Shown in pieces: positions 26,571 to 34,396 of a stretch of DNA of 64,000 bases. Source of the DNA: Cryptosporangium phraense (GTDB lineage Bacteria; Actinomycetota; Actinomycetes; Mycobacteriales; Cryptosporangiaceae). Location: positions 1-64,000 of the forward strand of contig NZ_VIRS01000026.1 of NCBI RefSeq assembly GCF_006912135.1, in the 5' to 3' direction. Each line of letters starts with the position of its first letter. The stretch's first letter is position 1. The notes below the pieces were generated by a model. The model ran no database searches. It was not told the origin of the DNA and worked only from the letters and a program-made list of their open reading frames with translations. A program made the translations under genes and the position numbers.

Positions 26571-28018
26571 ATGCCCCGCTCCGTCGCGTAGCGATCGCGG
26601 TGCTCGTGCTGTTCGCGCTGCTGTTCGTCAACTTGAACTACGTCCAGGTCGTCAAGGGGGACGACTACCGCAACAGCGACCTGAACGAGCGCGTCCGCAT
26701 TTCCAGCTATGAGCGGCCCCGCGGGCTGATCATGGTCGAAGACCAGTCGATCGCCGAGTCGGTCGAGACCGACGGCCGCTACAAGTACCAGCGGAAGTAC
26801 CCCCAGGGCGAGCTGTACGCGCACGTCACCGGCTACCAGTCGATGATCTACGGCACCTCGGAGATCGAGTCGGCCGAGAACGAGGACCTCTCCGGGCAGT
26901 CCGACAAACTCTTCGTCCGCCGGATCACCGACATGATCACCGGCAAGAAGAGCAAGGGCGCGAACGTCATCCTGACGCTCGACAAGGAAGTCCAGCAGGC
27001 GACCGCGAACGCGCTCGAGGGCCAGAAGGGTGCGGCGATCTCGCTCGACCCGCGGACCGGCGAGATCCTGTCGCTGGTCTCGCTCCCGACGTACGACCCG
27101 AACCCGTTCGCGGCGCACACCGACAAGCCGCAGAAGGACGCGTGGGCGAACCTCAACGGCGACAAGGAGAACCAGCCGCTGCTCAACCGCGCGCTGCGTC
27201 AGACCTATCCGCCGGGCTCGACGTTCAAGGTGATCATGTCGACCGCGCTGGTCGAAGACGGGCTCACGGCCGACTCCGAGGTCGACGCCCCGAACCGGTA
27301 CACGGCGCCGCAGACCACCAAGTACATCGAGAACTTCCACGGCGAGACCTGCGGCAACGGCGTCCAGGTGACGCTGGAGTTCGCGCTGCAGGAGTCGTGC
27401 AACACGGTCTTCGCGAAGCTCGGCGTCGAGAAGCTCGGGGCCGAGAAGATCAAGGAGAAGGCCAAGGAGTTCGGGTTCGGGCAGAAGATGTCGATCCCGA
27501 CCGACGTGGCCGCCAGCCAGACCGGCGACCTGCCCGACCCGCCGTCGGTGGCCCAGTCGAGCATCGGCCAGCGTGACGTCCGCATGACGCCGCTGCAGGG
27601 CGCGATGATCGCCGCGGCGGTGGCGAACAACGGCAAGCTGATGACGCCGTACCTGGTGAAGAAGGTCGAAGCGGCCGACTACACCACGCTCTCCACGACT
27701 CGGCAGAAGACGCTCTCGACGCCGATGACCGACTCCACCGCGGGCGAAGTCCAGAAGATGATGCGCGCGGTGGTGCAGGACGGCACCGGCAAGCGGGCCC
27801 AGATCGACGGGGTCGATGTCGGTGGCAAGACCGGAACCGCGGAGGACGGCGACGAGCGTCAGGACCACGCCTGGTTCATCGGTTATGCGATCGTCGACGG
27901 GCAACCCGTAGCGGCGGTGGCAGTGGTTCTGGAGAACGCCGGCAAGTCGAGCGCGTCCTCCGCGCAGATCGCCGGAACGATCATGAAGTCGATCATCGAG
28001 CAGCGAGCGAATCGATGA
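26567..28018 (+). CDS. pbpA: class B penicillin-binding protein (PbpA-type transpeptidase)
   Basis: D,D-transpeptidase that cross-links new glycan chains made by the upstream SEDS protein. The 483 residues have an N-terminal membrane anchor (about 8-27), a dimerisation region, and the transpeptidase domain with the three hallmark motifs: STFK (Ser218), SCN (277-279) and KTG (421-423). GTG start overlapping the upstream gene by four bases. The 46-base gap to pknB holds only a ribosome binding site. Actinobacterial relatives of the same cluster are required for normal elongation and septation. Confidence 0.95.
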   Translation: MNAPLRRVAIAVLVLFALLFVNLNYVQVVKGDDYRNSDLNERVRISSYERPRGLIMVEDQSIAESVETDGRYKYQRKYPQGELYAHVTGYQSMIYGTSEIESAENEDLSGQSDKLFVRRITDMITGKKSKGANVILTLDKEVQQATANALEGQKGAAISLDPRTGEILSLVSLPTYDPNPFAAHTDKPQKDAWANLNGDKENQPLLNRALRQTYPPGSTFKVIMSTALVEDGLTADSEVDAPNRYTAPQTTKYIENFHGETCGNGVQVTLEFALQESCNTVFAKLGVEKLGAEKIKEKAKEFGFGQKMSIPTDVAASQTGDLPDPPSVAQSSIGQRDVRMTPLQGAMIAAAVANNGKLMTPYLVKKVEAADYTTLSTTRQKTLSTPMTDSTAGEVQKMMRAVVQDGTGKRAQIDGVDVGGKTGTAEDGDERQDHAWFIGYAIVDGQPVAAVAVVLENAGKSSASSAQIAGTIMKSIIEQRANR

Positions 28019-28064
28019 ACCGCAGCGAGGGCCCGCAGGGGCCCGCGAATCCGAGGACGAGGCG

Positions 28065-29900
28065 ATGACGGACGCCCGCCTGCTTGGCGGCAGGTACGAA
28101 GTCGGCACCGTGCTGGGCTACGGCGGTATGGCCGAGGTCCACCTGGGACGTGATCACCGGCTCGGCCGGGACGTCGCGATCAAGGTTCTGCGATCCGACC
28201 TGGCCCGGGACCCTGGCTTCCAGGCGAGGTTCCGCCGGGAAGCCCAGAACGCGGCCGCGCTCAACCACCCGGCGATCGTCTCGGTCTACGACACCGGCGA
28301 AGACATGAACAGCCGGGACGGCGTCCCGGTGCCGTTCATCGTCATGGAGTACGTCGAGGGCCAGACCCTCAAGGAGGTCCTCCAGGCCGAGGGCCGGATC
28401 ATGCCCCAGCGGGCGCTGGAGATCGTCGCCGACGTCTGCGCGGCGCTCGACTTCAGCCACCGGCACGGCATCATCCACCGGGACATCAAGCCCGGCAACG
28501 TCATGCTGACCCCGCAGGGCGCGGTCAAGGTGATGGACTTCGGTATCGCCAGGGCGATCACCAGCGCGTCCTCGCAGATGACGGCGACGTCCGCGGTGAT
28601 CGGTACCGCGCAGTACCTGTCTCCCGAGCAGGCCCGCGGTGAGACCGTGGACGCCCGCTCGGACGTCTACTCGACCGGCTGCCTGCTCTACGAGCTGCTG
28701 GTCGGCGAGCCGCCGTTCACCGGCGACAACCCGGTGTCGGTGGCCTACCAGCACGTCCGGGAAGACCCGATCCCGCCGAGCCACCGCAACCCCGAGGTCA
28801 GCGCGACGATCGACGCGATCGTCCTCAAGGCGATGGCCAAGAACCCGGCGGCCCGGTACCAGAGCGCCGGCGAGATGCGCGCCGACCTGCTGCGGGCGGC
28901 GGCCGGACGTCCGGTGGCGGCGACCGCGGGCATGAGCGGGGCCGAGCGCACCGCGGTGCTGGGTGGTGCGGGCGCGACCCGGGTGGTGCCGAGCGCGGCC
29001 GGCGGCGGCTACCAGACGATGGGTGGCCCGGTCGGTGGCGGTGCTCCGCCGCCGAAGCGTCGTGGCGCGGCGATCGCGGTCGGCATCCTGGCCGTCGTCG
29101 CGCTCATCGCGGTCGTCGCGTTCGCCGCCAGCAAGCTGGGTGGCGGCGGCGGCCAGTCGGTGACCGTCGACAACGTCGTCGACGCGAACATCTCGTCGGC
29201 GCGGACCACGCTCGAGGCCAAGGGCCTCAAGGTGCAGGTCAAGAACGTCGAGAGCCCGGCCGACAAGAAAGACCGGGTACTCGAGCAGAACCCGGCCGCG
29301 GGCTCGACCGCCAAGGAGGGCGACACGGTCGAACTCTCGGTCGGGGTCGGCCCGGGTCAGGTCTCGGTGCCGAAGCTGACCGACCTCGACCAGGACGGGG
29401 CCGAGGAGGCCCTGAAGGCGGCCGGCCTCAACATCAATGTCCAGGAAGACGACAACAGCGACGAGCCCGAGAACTCGGTCACCAAGCAGGACCCGCAGGC
29501 CGGTGCGAAGGTCGCCAAGGGCAGCTCGGTGACCGTGTACGTCTCCAAGGCCAACCTGGTGCTGGTGCCCGACGTGCGGGGCGCTCCGGTGGCCGAGGCG
29601 ACCGCCACGCTGAAGGCGAAGGGCTTCCAGGTCAGCGTCCGGAACCAGCCGTCCGACAGCCAGCCGGCGGGCACGGTCATCAGCCAGACGCCGAGCCAGA
29701 ACAGCAAGCGGAGCCCGAACTCGACGATCACGATCACCGTGTCGAGCGGCCCGTCGAACCCCAGTCCGTCCGACGACCCGGGCGAGAGCCCGGGCGACGG
29801 CAACGAGACCTCGGAGCCGCCGGACCCGACCGAGAGCACCGGGACGTCCGCGTCGCCGGAAGCGACGCCGCAGCGGGGAACCAACTCGCTGATTCGTTGA
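28065..29900 (+). CDS. pknB: Ser/Thr protein kinase with PASTA repeats
   Basis: Transmembrane kinase of 611 residues that senses peptidoglycan fragments and controls cell-wall synthesis and division. The kinase domain (about 11-275) has the catalytic Lys40, HRD (138-140) and DFG (158-160), with Thr residues in the activation loop QMTATSAVIGT. A juxtamembrane Gly/Pro linker leads to one membrane helix (about 334-356) and three extracellular PASTA repeats (about 364-428, 432-496, 499-562), followed by a Pro/Ser/Glu-rich tail. Mycobacterial PknB has four PASTA repeats. No separate pknA gene lies between pbpA and pknB, unlike in mycobacteria. Confidence 0.96.
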   Translation: MTDARLLGGRYEVGTVLGYGGMAEVHLGRDHRLGRDVAIKVLRSDLARDPGFQARFRREAQNAAALNHPAIVSVYDTGEDMNSRDGVPVPFIVMEYVEGQTLKEVLQAEGRIMPQRALEIVADVCAALDFSHRHGIIHRDIKPGNVMLTPQGAVKVMDFGIARAITSASSQMTATSAVIGTAQYLSPEQARGETVDARSDVYSTGCLLYELLVGEPPFTGDNPVSVAYQHVREDPIPPSHRNPEVSATIDAIVLKAMAKNPAARYQSAGEMRADLLRAAAGRPVAATAGMSGAERTAVLGGAGATRVVPSAAGGGYQTMGGPVGGGAPPPKRRGAAIAVGILAVVALIAVVAFAASKLGGGGGQSVTVDNVVDANISSARTTLEAKGLKVQVKNVESPADKKDRVLEQNPAAGSTAKEGDTVELSVGVGPGQVSVPKLTDLDQDGAEEALKAAGLNINVQEDDNSDEPENSVTKQDPQAGAKVAKGSSVTVYVSKANLVLVPDVRGAPVAEATATLKAKGFQVSVRNQPSDSQPAGTVISQTPSQNSKRSPNSTITITVSSGPSNPSPSDDPGESPGDGNETSEPPDPTESTGTSASPEATPQRGTNSLIR

Positions 29901-29933
29901 GGAGGTGCCTCGGCACTTCTGAAGGGGTGGTCG

Positions 29934-30875
29934 ATGAGCGACTTCACGGTCGACTCGAGATCGGCCACCCCGGTGTACCGGCAGATCGTCGAGCAGGTCC
30001 GCTATCTCGTCGAGACTGGCGCGCTGCGCCCCGGTGAGCGGCTGCCCCCGGTGCGCACGCTCGCGGACAACCTCGGCGTCAACCGCAACACGGTGACCAA
30101 GGCCTACGCCACGATGCGCGAACTCGGGCTGATCGAGACCAGGGGCGCGTCCGGAACGATCGTCGCGAGGCTGTCCGGGCCGGAGCCGGCCTCCCCGGAG
30201 GTCGCGCTCCTCGACGCGGTCCGGGCCGCCGTACGCAGCGGCATGACCCCGGAGGCGGTGCGGGACGCGGCGTACGCGTTCGCCCAGCAGGCCGTGCCGA
30301 CTGTGCCGACTGTGCCGACTGTGCCGACTGTGCCGACTGTGCCGACTGTGCCGTCCGTGCGGGCCGTCTTCGCCGAATGCAACGAGGAACGCGCGGTGGC
30401 CTTCGCCAAGGAGCTCTCCGACCGCCTGCACATCGACGTCCGGCCGGGCCTGCTCTCCGAGCTCGACACGTCCACCGCCGACGCCCAGCTGGTCATCACG
30501 ACGTTCTTCCACCTGGCCGAGGTCGAGCGCTGGGCCCACACCGCGCGGCGGGACGTCAAGACCGTCGCCGTGGTGGTGGCGCCGCACATCCGGACGCTGA
30601 TGAAGGTCGCCGAGCTGCCCGCGGGCGCCCGGGTGGGCGTCCGGTACTCGACCGACCATCAGGCCCGGCAGGTACGGGATTGGCTGGCCGCGGCCGGTCC
30701 GGCGGAGGTCGTCGTCGTGTCCGACCCGGATCCCGGGCTGGCGGTGCTCGTCGTGCCGAGCGAGGAGCCCTCGCTGGGTGCGATCGCCGGACCGGACACC
30801 GAGGTGGTGGAGTTCGGCAACGTCCTCGACGAGGGGTCGATCCGGATGGTGGCCACAGTCTTGGATGAACTCTGA
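29934..30875 (+). CDS. GntR-family transcriptional regulator with a VPT repeat
   Basis: A 313-residue regulator. The N-terminal winged helix is GntR-type (PVYRQIVEQVRYLVETGALRPGERLPPVRTLADNLGVNRNTVTKAYATMRELGLIETRGASGT is split over residues 12-72). A linker then contains six consecutive Val-Pro-Thr units and one degenerate unit (about 121-141), followed by a C-terminal domain of about 170 residues without a recognised ligand-binding fold; it is not the usual aminotransferase-like or FCD domain. The Val-Pro-Thr tract is encoded by a perfect 9-bp minisatellite. It may autoregulate or control the CPBP protease gene downstream through repeats at 30887-30929. ATG start. Confidence 0.85.
   Translation: MSDFTVDSRSATPVYRQIVEQVRYLVETGALRPGERLPPVRTLADNLGVNRNTVTKAYATMRELGLIETRGASGTIVARLSGPEPASPEVALLDAVRAAVRSGMTPEAVRDAAYAFAQQAVPTVPTVPTVPTVPTVPTVPSVRAVFAECNEERAVAFAKELSDRLHIDVRPGLLSELDTSTADAQLVITTFFHLAEVERWAHTARRDVKTVAVVVAPHIRTLMKVAELPAGARVGVRYSTDHQARQVRDWLAAAGPAEVVVVSDPDPGLAVLVVPSEEPSLGAIAGPDTEVVEFGNVLDEGSIRMVATVLDEL
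30294..30356. repeat. 9-bp minisatellite, 6 perfect copies plus one degenerate (GTGCCGACT)
   Basis: Units at 30294, 30303, 30312, 30321, 30330 and 30339 are identical; the seventh (30348-30356) reads GTGCCGTCC. It is in frame, encoding Val-Pro-Thr units, so copy-number change alters linker length without breaking the gene. Confidence 0.97.
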
Positions 30876-30886
30876 TCGACAGCGGT

Positions 30887-30929
30887 TTGGCCTAGGACAA
30901 GAGCGGACAAGGAGTTGGCATAGGCCAAG
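30887..30929. promoter_or_regulatory. paired near-identical 15-bp repeats, candidate operator
   Basis: TTGGCCTAGGACAAG (30887-30901) and TTGGCATAGGCCAAG (30915-30929) match at 13 of 15 positions, with centres 28 bp apart. Each is itself partly palindromic (TTGG...CCAA). They lie just downstream of the GntR stop and 20-62 bases before the CPBP protease start. An operator role is inferred. Confidence 0.5.
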
Positions 30930-30948
30930 ACCTTTGTGGAGGGTTCCG

Positions 30949-31677
30949 ATGTCCGTGCAGACCGAACACGACACCCTGAACCGCTTGACCCCCGATCGTC
31001 AGACCAGGCCCGGCTGGCCCGAGTTGCTAGTCGGCCTGGTCGTCATGGCTGTCGTCGCCTACGGAGTCGGTATCGCGCTCCGGGTGACCGGGGCGGCCGC
31101 CGCCATGGGCCCCGTCGCCTTCGGCGTCATCCTGGCCGCGCTGTCCGGCGTGGCCGGGCTGATCGCGTTCGGCGCGGCCGATCGGCTCCGGGTCCGCGAC
31201 TGGAGCGCCTTCGGCGTACGGCGCACCAGCCGGCGCTGGATCCTCATCGGCCTCGCGGCCGGGCTGGTCGCGCTGGTGGTGGCCAACCTGCTCTCGACGC
31301 TCATCCTGAGCCTGTTCGATCTGCCCACCGACACCCAGCAGTCGTACGCGGACGCGGCCGGCGGCGGGGTCGTCCCGGCGATCCTGTCGGCGCTGTTCCT
31401 GGGAGTCCTCACGCCGATCGGCGAGGAGTTCCTGTTCCGCGGTGTCGTCGCCACCGTGCTGCTGCGCTACGGCGCGCTGATCGGCGTCGTCGGCAGCGCG
31501 TTGATCTTCGCCGCGATGCACGGTCCGAACATCGTCTTCGTCACCGCGCTCGTCGTCGGGCTCATCGCGGCCGAGCTGCGACGTCGCAGTGGATCGGTCT
31601 GGCCTGGCGTCGTCGCGCACCTGGTCAACAACGTCATCGTGCACGGTGCGCTGGTGGTGCTGGCCCTGACGTCCTGA
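30949..31677 (+). CDS. CPBP family intramembrane metalloprotease
   Basis: A 242-residue polytopic membrane protein with about 7 hydrophobic segments. The CPBP/Abi catalytic motifs are EEFLFRG (Glu-Glu and Arg) and, downstream, the helix AMHGPN with a His; a third motif HLVNNVIVHG provides another His. These proteins resemble CAAX prenyl endopeptidases and often process membrane peptides; the substrate here is unknown. ATG 30949 is preceded by GGAGGG. It is downstream of the GntR gene and may be under its control. Confidence 0.85.
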   Translation: MSVQTEHDTLNRLTPDRQTRPGWPELLVGLVVMAVVAYGVGIALRVTGAAAAMGPVAFGVILAALSGVAGLIAFGAADRLRVRDWSAFGVRRTSRRWILIGLAAGLVALVVANLLSTLILSLFDLPTDTQQSYADAAGGGVVPAILSALFLGVLTPIGEEFLFRGVVATVLLRYGALIGVVGSALIFAAMHGPNIVFVTALVVGLIAAELRRRSGSVWPGVVAHLVNNVIVHGALVVLALTS

Positions 31678-31683
31678 TCCCAC

Positions 31684-32343
31684 TCAGGCGTAGGCGGCCA
31701 GCCGGCGCTCCTCGACCTGCTCGACCAGCGGCGCCGACCGCTCCACGGCGCCCTGGTCGCCGCAGATCGCCAGCCAGTTCGCGAGCATCCGGTGACCGCC
31801 CTGGGTCAGCACCGACTCGGGGTGGAACTGGACGCCCTCGACGGCCAGCTCGCGGTGCCGCATCGCCATCACGACCCCGGACGGCGTGCGCCCGGTGATC
31901 TCGAACGACGCCGGGATCGTGTCTTCGACGACGGCCAGCGAGTGGTACCGCGTCGCGGTGAACGGGTCGGGCAGGCCGGCCAGCACGCCGGCGTCCGCAT
32001 GGTGGACCTCGCTGGTCTTCCCGTGCAGAAGCTCCGGAGCGCGGTTCACGGTGGCGCCGTAGGCGACGCCGATGGCCTGGTGGCCGAGGCAGACGCCGAA
32101 CAGCGGCAGCCGGCCGGCCAGCTGCTCGACCATCGGGATGCAGACCCCGGCGTCCTCGGGCGCGCCCGGGCCGGGTGAGAGCAGCACGCCGTCGACCGGG
32201 GCGCCGTCGACGTCGCCGTCGAGGACCTCAGCCGGTTCGACGGCATCGTTGCGGCGCACGACGCAGTCGGCGCCGAGCTGCCCCAGGTACTGCACCAGGT
32301 TGTAGACGAACGAGTCGTAGTTGTCGACGACCAGGATCCGCAT
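31684..32343 (-). CDS. pabA: aminodeoxychorismate/anthranilate synthase component II
   Basis: Glutamine amidotransferase subunit (class I) providing ammonia to chorismate-using synthases for folate or tryptophan synthesis. The 219 residues start at ATG 32343 (MRILVVDNYDSFVYNLVQYL). The active-site Cys lies in FGVCLGHQAIG and the His-Glu pair in VQFHPES. No component I gene is adjacent, so PabA versus TrpG identity cannot be settled; the sortase-crgA neighbourhood is where actinobacteria carry this orphan amidotransferase. The upstream open frame extends to 32505 without conserved sequence. It is 8 bases downstream of the 53-residue membrane protein. Confidence 0.92.
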   Translation of the reverse strand: MRILVVDNYDSFVYNLVQYLGQLGADCVVRRNDAVEPAEVLDGDVDGAPVDGVLLSPGPGAPEDAGVCIPMVEQLAGRLPLFGVCLGHQAIGVAYGATVNRAPELLHGKTSEVHHADAGVLAGLPDPFTATRYHSLAVVEDTIPASFEITGRTPSGVVMAMRHRELAVEGVQFHPESVLTQGGHRMLANWLAICGDQGAVERSAPLVEQVEERRLAAYA

Positions 32344-32351
32344 GCAGTGGA

Positions 32352-32513
32352 TTATCCACCGTCCACGGTCACGTCTCCGAACGGAAGCAGCGGTTCGGCC
32401 AACGGAAAGACGTAGAACCACAGCAGCAGGATGACCGACGCGACCAGCACCAGGAACAGGAAGCCCTTCACCGCCGCGTTGCCGGGCAGGTGATCCCAGA
32501 TCCATCCGTACAC
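32352..32513 (-). CDS. small single-pass membrane protein
   Basis: A 53-residue protein starting at GTG 32513 with GGAGG 12 bases upstream. The sequence has a Trp-rich N-terminus (YGWIWDHLPG) and one long hydrophobic helix (about 14-38) ending in an acidic tail. It lies between the sortase gene, whose stop it adjoins, and the amidotransferase gene; a similar small gene occupies this place in other actinobacteria. The function is unknown. Confidence 0.75.
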   Translation of the reverse strand: MYGWIWDHLPGNAAVKGFLFLVLVASVILLLWFYVFPLAEPLLPFGDVTVDGG

Positions 32514-32515
32514 GG

Positions 32516-33271
32516 CTACTGCACCTCCGCCGGGGTGCCCGCCGACGTCTTCTGGGTCTTGGTCTGCTTGGCCCAGACGATCATCCGCTCGTAGTTGTCC
32601 CACTTCGGGTTGCAGGTCGTGAGCGTGAGCAGCTTCTCGGTCGGCTTCTGGCCCGGCTGCTCGGGGTTCGCGCTCACCACCGAGACGTTCGTGGGCTTCG
32701 TGATGAAGTTCTTGCTGACCGCGTAGACGAACCAGTCGGTCTGGGTCTCGACGACGATCGTGTCGCCGGTCTGCAGCTTGTCGAGGTCCCAGAAGATCGA
32801 CGGCATCCGGTGGCCGGCCACCGCGAAGTTGCCGACCTGGCCGGGCATCTCGCTGTCCGGGTAGTGGCCGGGCGCGAGCTTGATGTCGGCCTGGGTCACT
32901 CCCTGCACCACGACCCACTTCTTGCCGAGCTTGGGGATGTAGAGGCGGGCCACGGCGGCGCCCTCGAGCGGCGGGGAGGCCTTGGTCGGGGTCGTCCCCG
33001 CGGTGGCCGGGGCCGGCTTGGCCGCCGCCTGCTGGTCGAACTGGGCGTTGAGCCGGTCCTGGTCGGCGTTGACCTGGTAGGCCTTGCCGTAGACCTCGTA
33101 GCCGGCGAACAGCAGAACGACGAGCCCGATCGTGATCAGGAGCTCGCCGAACGTCCGGATACCGCGGCGGACTATCGATTCGGGTTCGTCGCGTGGGTCA
33201 ATCCGGTGGGACCGGAGTACGCCGGGAGCGTGACCTCCTGGGGGTCGCCGACCGTATATCCCAGGTTCCAC
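32516..33271 (-). CDS. class E sortase
   Basis: Membrane-anchored cysteine transpeptidase that links secreted proteins to the cell wall. The conserved core shows one membrane helix (ELLITIGLVVLLFAGYEVY), the catalytic His in VAGHRMPSIFWDL, the Cys in LTTCNPKW and the Arg in NYERMIVW. The start is uncertain: the helix begins right after the DUF881 stop, but no ATG, GTG or TTG lies in frame near it. The first in-frame start upstream is GTG 33271, within the DUF881 gene. The 251-residue reading given here starts there, adding a poorly conserved cytoplasmic tail. Confidence 0.85.
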   Translation of the reverse strand: MEPGIYGRRPPGGHAPGVLRSHRIDPRDEPESIVRRGIRTFGELLITIGLVVLLFAGYEVYGKAYQVNADQDRLNAQFDQQAAAKPAPATAGTTPTKASPPLEGAAVARLYIPKLGKKWVVVQGVTQADIKLAPGHYPDSEMPGQVGNFAVAGHRMPSIFWDLDKLQTGDTIVVETQTDWFVYAVSKNFITKPTNVSVVSANPEQPGQKPTEKLLTLTTCNPKWDNYERMIVWAKQTKTQKTSAGTPAEVQ

Positions 33272-33957
33272 GCGCGCGCGGCCTGGCGGTACAGCGACAC
33301 CCCGGGGGACGCTTCGAGGGCGGCCCGCATCGACGAGACGTTGCCAATCGCGGTGATCACGAACGCCGGGGAGAACGTTCTCCCGTGGAGGAGCAGGGTA
33401 TTGCCGACGCACCTCACGGCGCTGGTGGAGATCACGCGGATCCCCATGATGGTCATCGCTTCCGCGCCGCCCGCCCATAGTGCGTTCACCACCGCCTGCA
33501 CATCCTGTTGGTGCACGACCACGTCGTCCGCGGTGGCACCGACCGGCAACACGCCGCCGGGCCGCCGAGGGGCGTCGTCGAGCTTGACCGTGAGCGACGG
33601 TCCGCGGACTTTCCCGAGCCCTGCCGGCCCGGTGAGTTCGTCGACGTCCTGCTGCGGGCCTTTCAGCCGGGCGTCGGTTCGCGTGTACGCGCGTGTCGCC
33701 TCATCAACTGAACGACGAAGATCAGCCGCTCGGCGTTCAGATGTGCCGACATCAGAATTACCGCGCCGGATCAACTCCGCGAGCTGTTCGCGGCGCCCAC
33801 CCCGGAGATCGGAGCCCTGAGAGGTCTCCGCACTGGTGGCGAACAGGACGCCGGCCGCGAGCAGGACCACGGGCAGCGCCAAGCGCCAGCCGATTCTGCT
33901 TTCACGCGGCCCCGCTCGATGACGCGGAGAACGACCGCGCGGCCACTGCCGTGCCAC
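33172..33957 (-). CDS. DUF881 family protein
   Basis: A 261-residue protein with an Arg-rich cytoplasmic N-terminus, one membrane helix (about 24-42) and a predicted extracytoplasmic coiled-coil region leading to the DUF881 domain (about 115-255; motifs GPSLTVKLDDAP, VVHQQDVQAVVNALWAGGAEAMTIMG and RCVGNTLLLHG). DUF881 proteins occur near division and cell-wall genes in Gram-positive bacteria; the molecular role is unknown. The GTG start follows GAGGAGG. Its last 100 bases overlap the sortase reading frame. The divergent neighbour is crgA. Confidence 0.88.
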   Translation of the reverse strand: MARQWPRGRSPRHRAGPRESRIGWRLALPVVLLAAGVLFATSAETSQGSDLRGGRREQLAELIRRGNSDVGTSERRAADLRRSVDEATRAYTRTDARLKGPQQDVDELTGPAGLGKVRGPSLTVKLDDAPRRPGGVLPVGATADDVVVHQQDVQAVVNALWAGGAEAMTIMGIRVISTSAVRCVGNTLLLHGRTFSPAFVITAIGNVSSMRAALEASPGVSLYRQAARAWNLGYTVGDPQEVTLPAYSGPTGLTHATNPNR

Positions 33958-34023
33958 ATCGCCTCCTCGTCGTGTGCCTTGGACGACTACGCTAACCCGG
34001 GAACCCCGTATCAGGAGAAACCC

Positions 34024-34293
34024 GTGCCGAAGTCACGCGTACGTAAGAAGAAGGTCTACACAGCGCCGACCGACGTCCGGCCGAGCGCTGCCACCACCGC
34101 GAAGAGGGCGAAACCCAGCCCGCGGTGGGTGCCCGGAGTAGCCGTCGGCTTGATCGTCGCCGGGATCGCGTGGCTGGTGACCTACTACATGACCCAGGGC
34201 GAATACCCGGTCGCCGAGCTCTCGGCCTGGAACCTGGCCATCGGTTTCGGCATGCTCGTCGCGAGCCTGGGCGTCTTCACTCAGTGGCGGTAG
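34024..34293 (+). CDS. crgA: CrgA cell division protein
   Basis: A small membrane protein of 89 residues that helps assemble the divisome and recruits FtsI in actinobacteria. There is a basic N-terminus (MPKSRVRKKK), a short linker, and two predicted membrane helices (about 37-57 and 68-85). The conserved PSPRWV and C-terminal LAIGFGMLVASLGVFTQWR are diagnostic of the family. I chose GTG 34024 with AGGAG six bases upstream; the frame extends to 33919 without similarity. Confidence 0.94.
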   Translation: MPKSRVRKKKVYTAPTDVRPSAATTAKRAKPSPRWVPGVAVGLIVAGIAWLVTYYMTQGEYPVAELSAWNLAIGFGMLVASLGVFTQWR

Positions 34294-34391
34294 TTCATCC
34301 ACAGATCAGCCCCATATCTGGGCGTTAGCCTGTGGATATTGTGGATAACTTGCTGAGACTGTGGGCGAGTGGGCGCTGTGCCTGTGGAAAA
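34294..34391. promoter_or_regulatory. cluster of DnaA-box-like sites
   Basis: Within 98 bp are TGTGGATAA (34340-34348, perfect consensus), TCATCCACA (34295-34303), TGTGGATAT (34331-34339) and TGTGGAAAA (34383-34391), each one base from consensus. They lie between crgA and the PH-domain gene, about 23 kb from the oriC candidate. Binding is inferred. Confidence 0.6.
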
Positions 34392-34396
34392 CTCCG

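Noticed and set aside
30294-30356. Short regular repeats that might suggest a CRISPR array
   Set aside because: The period is 9 bp with no spacers and in frame within a regulator gene; no cas genes are nearby.
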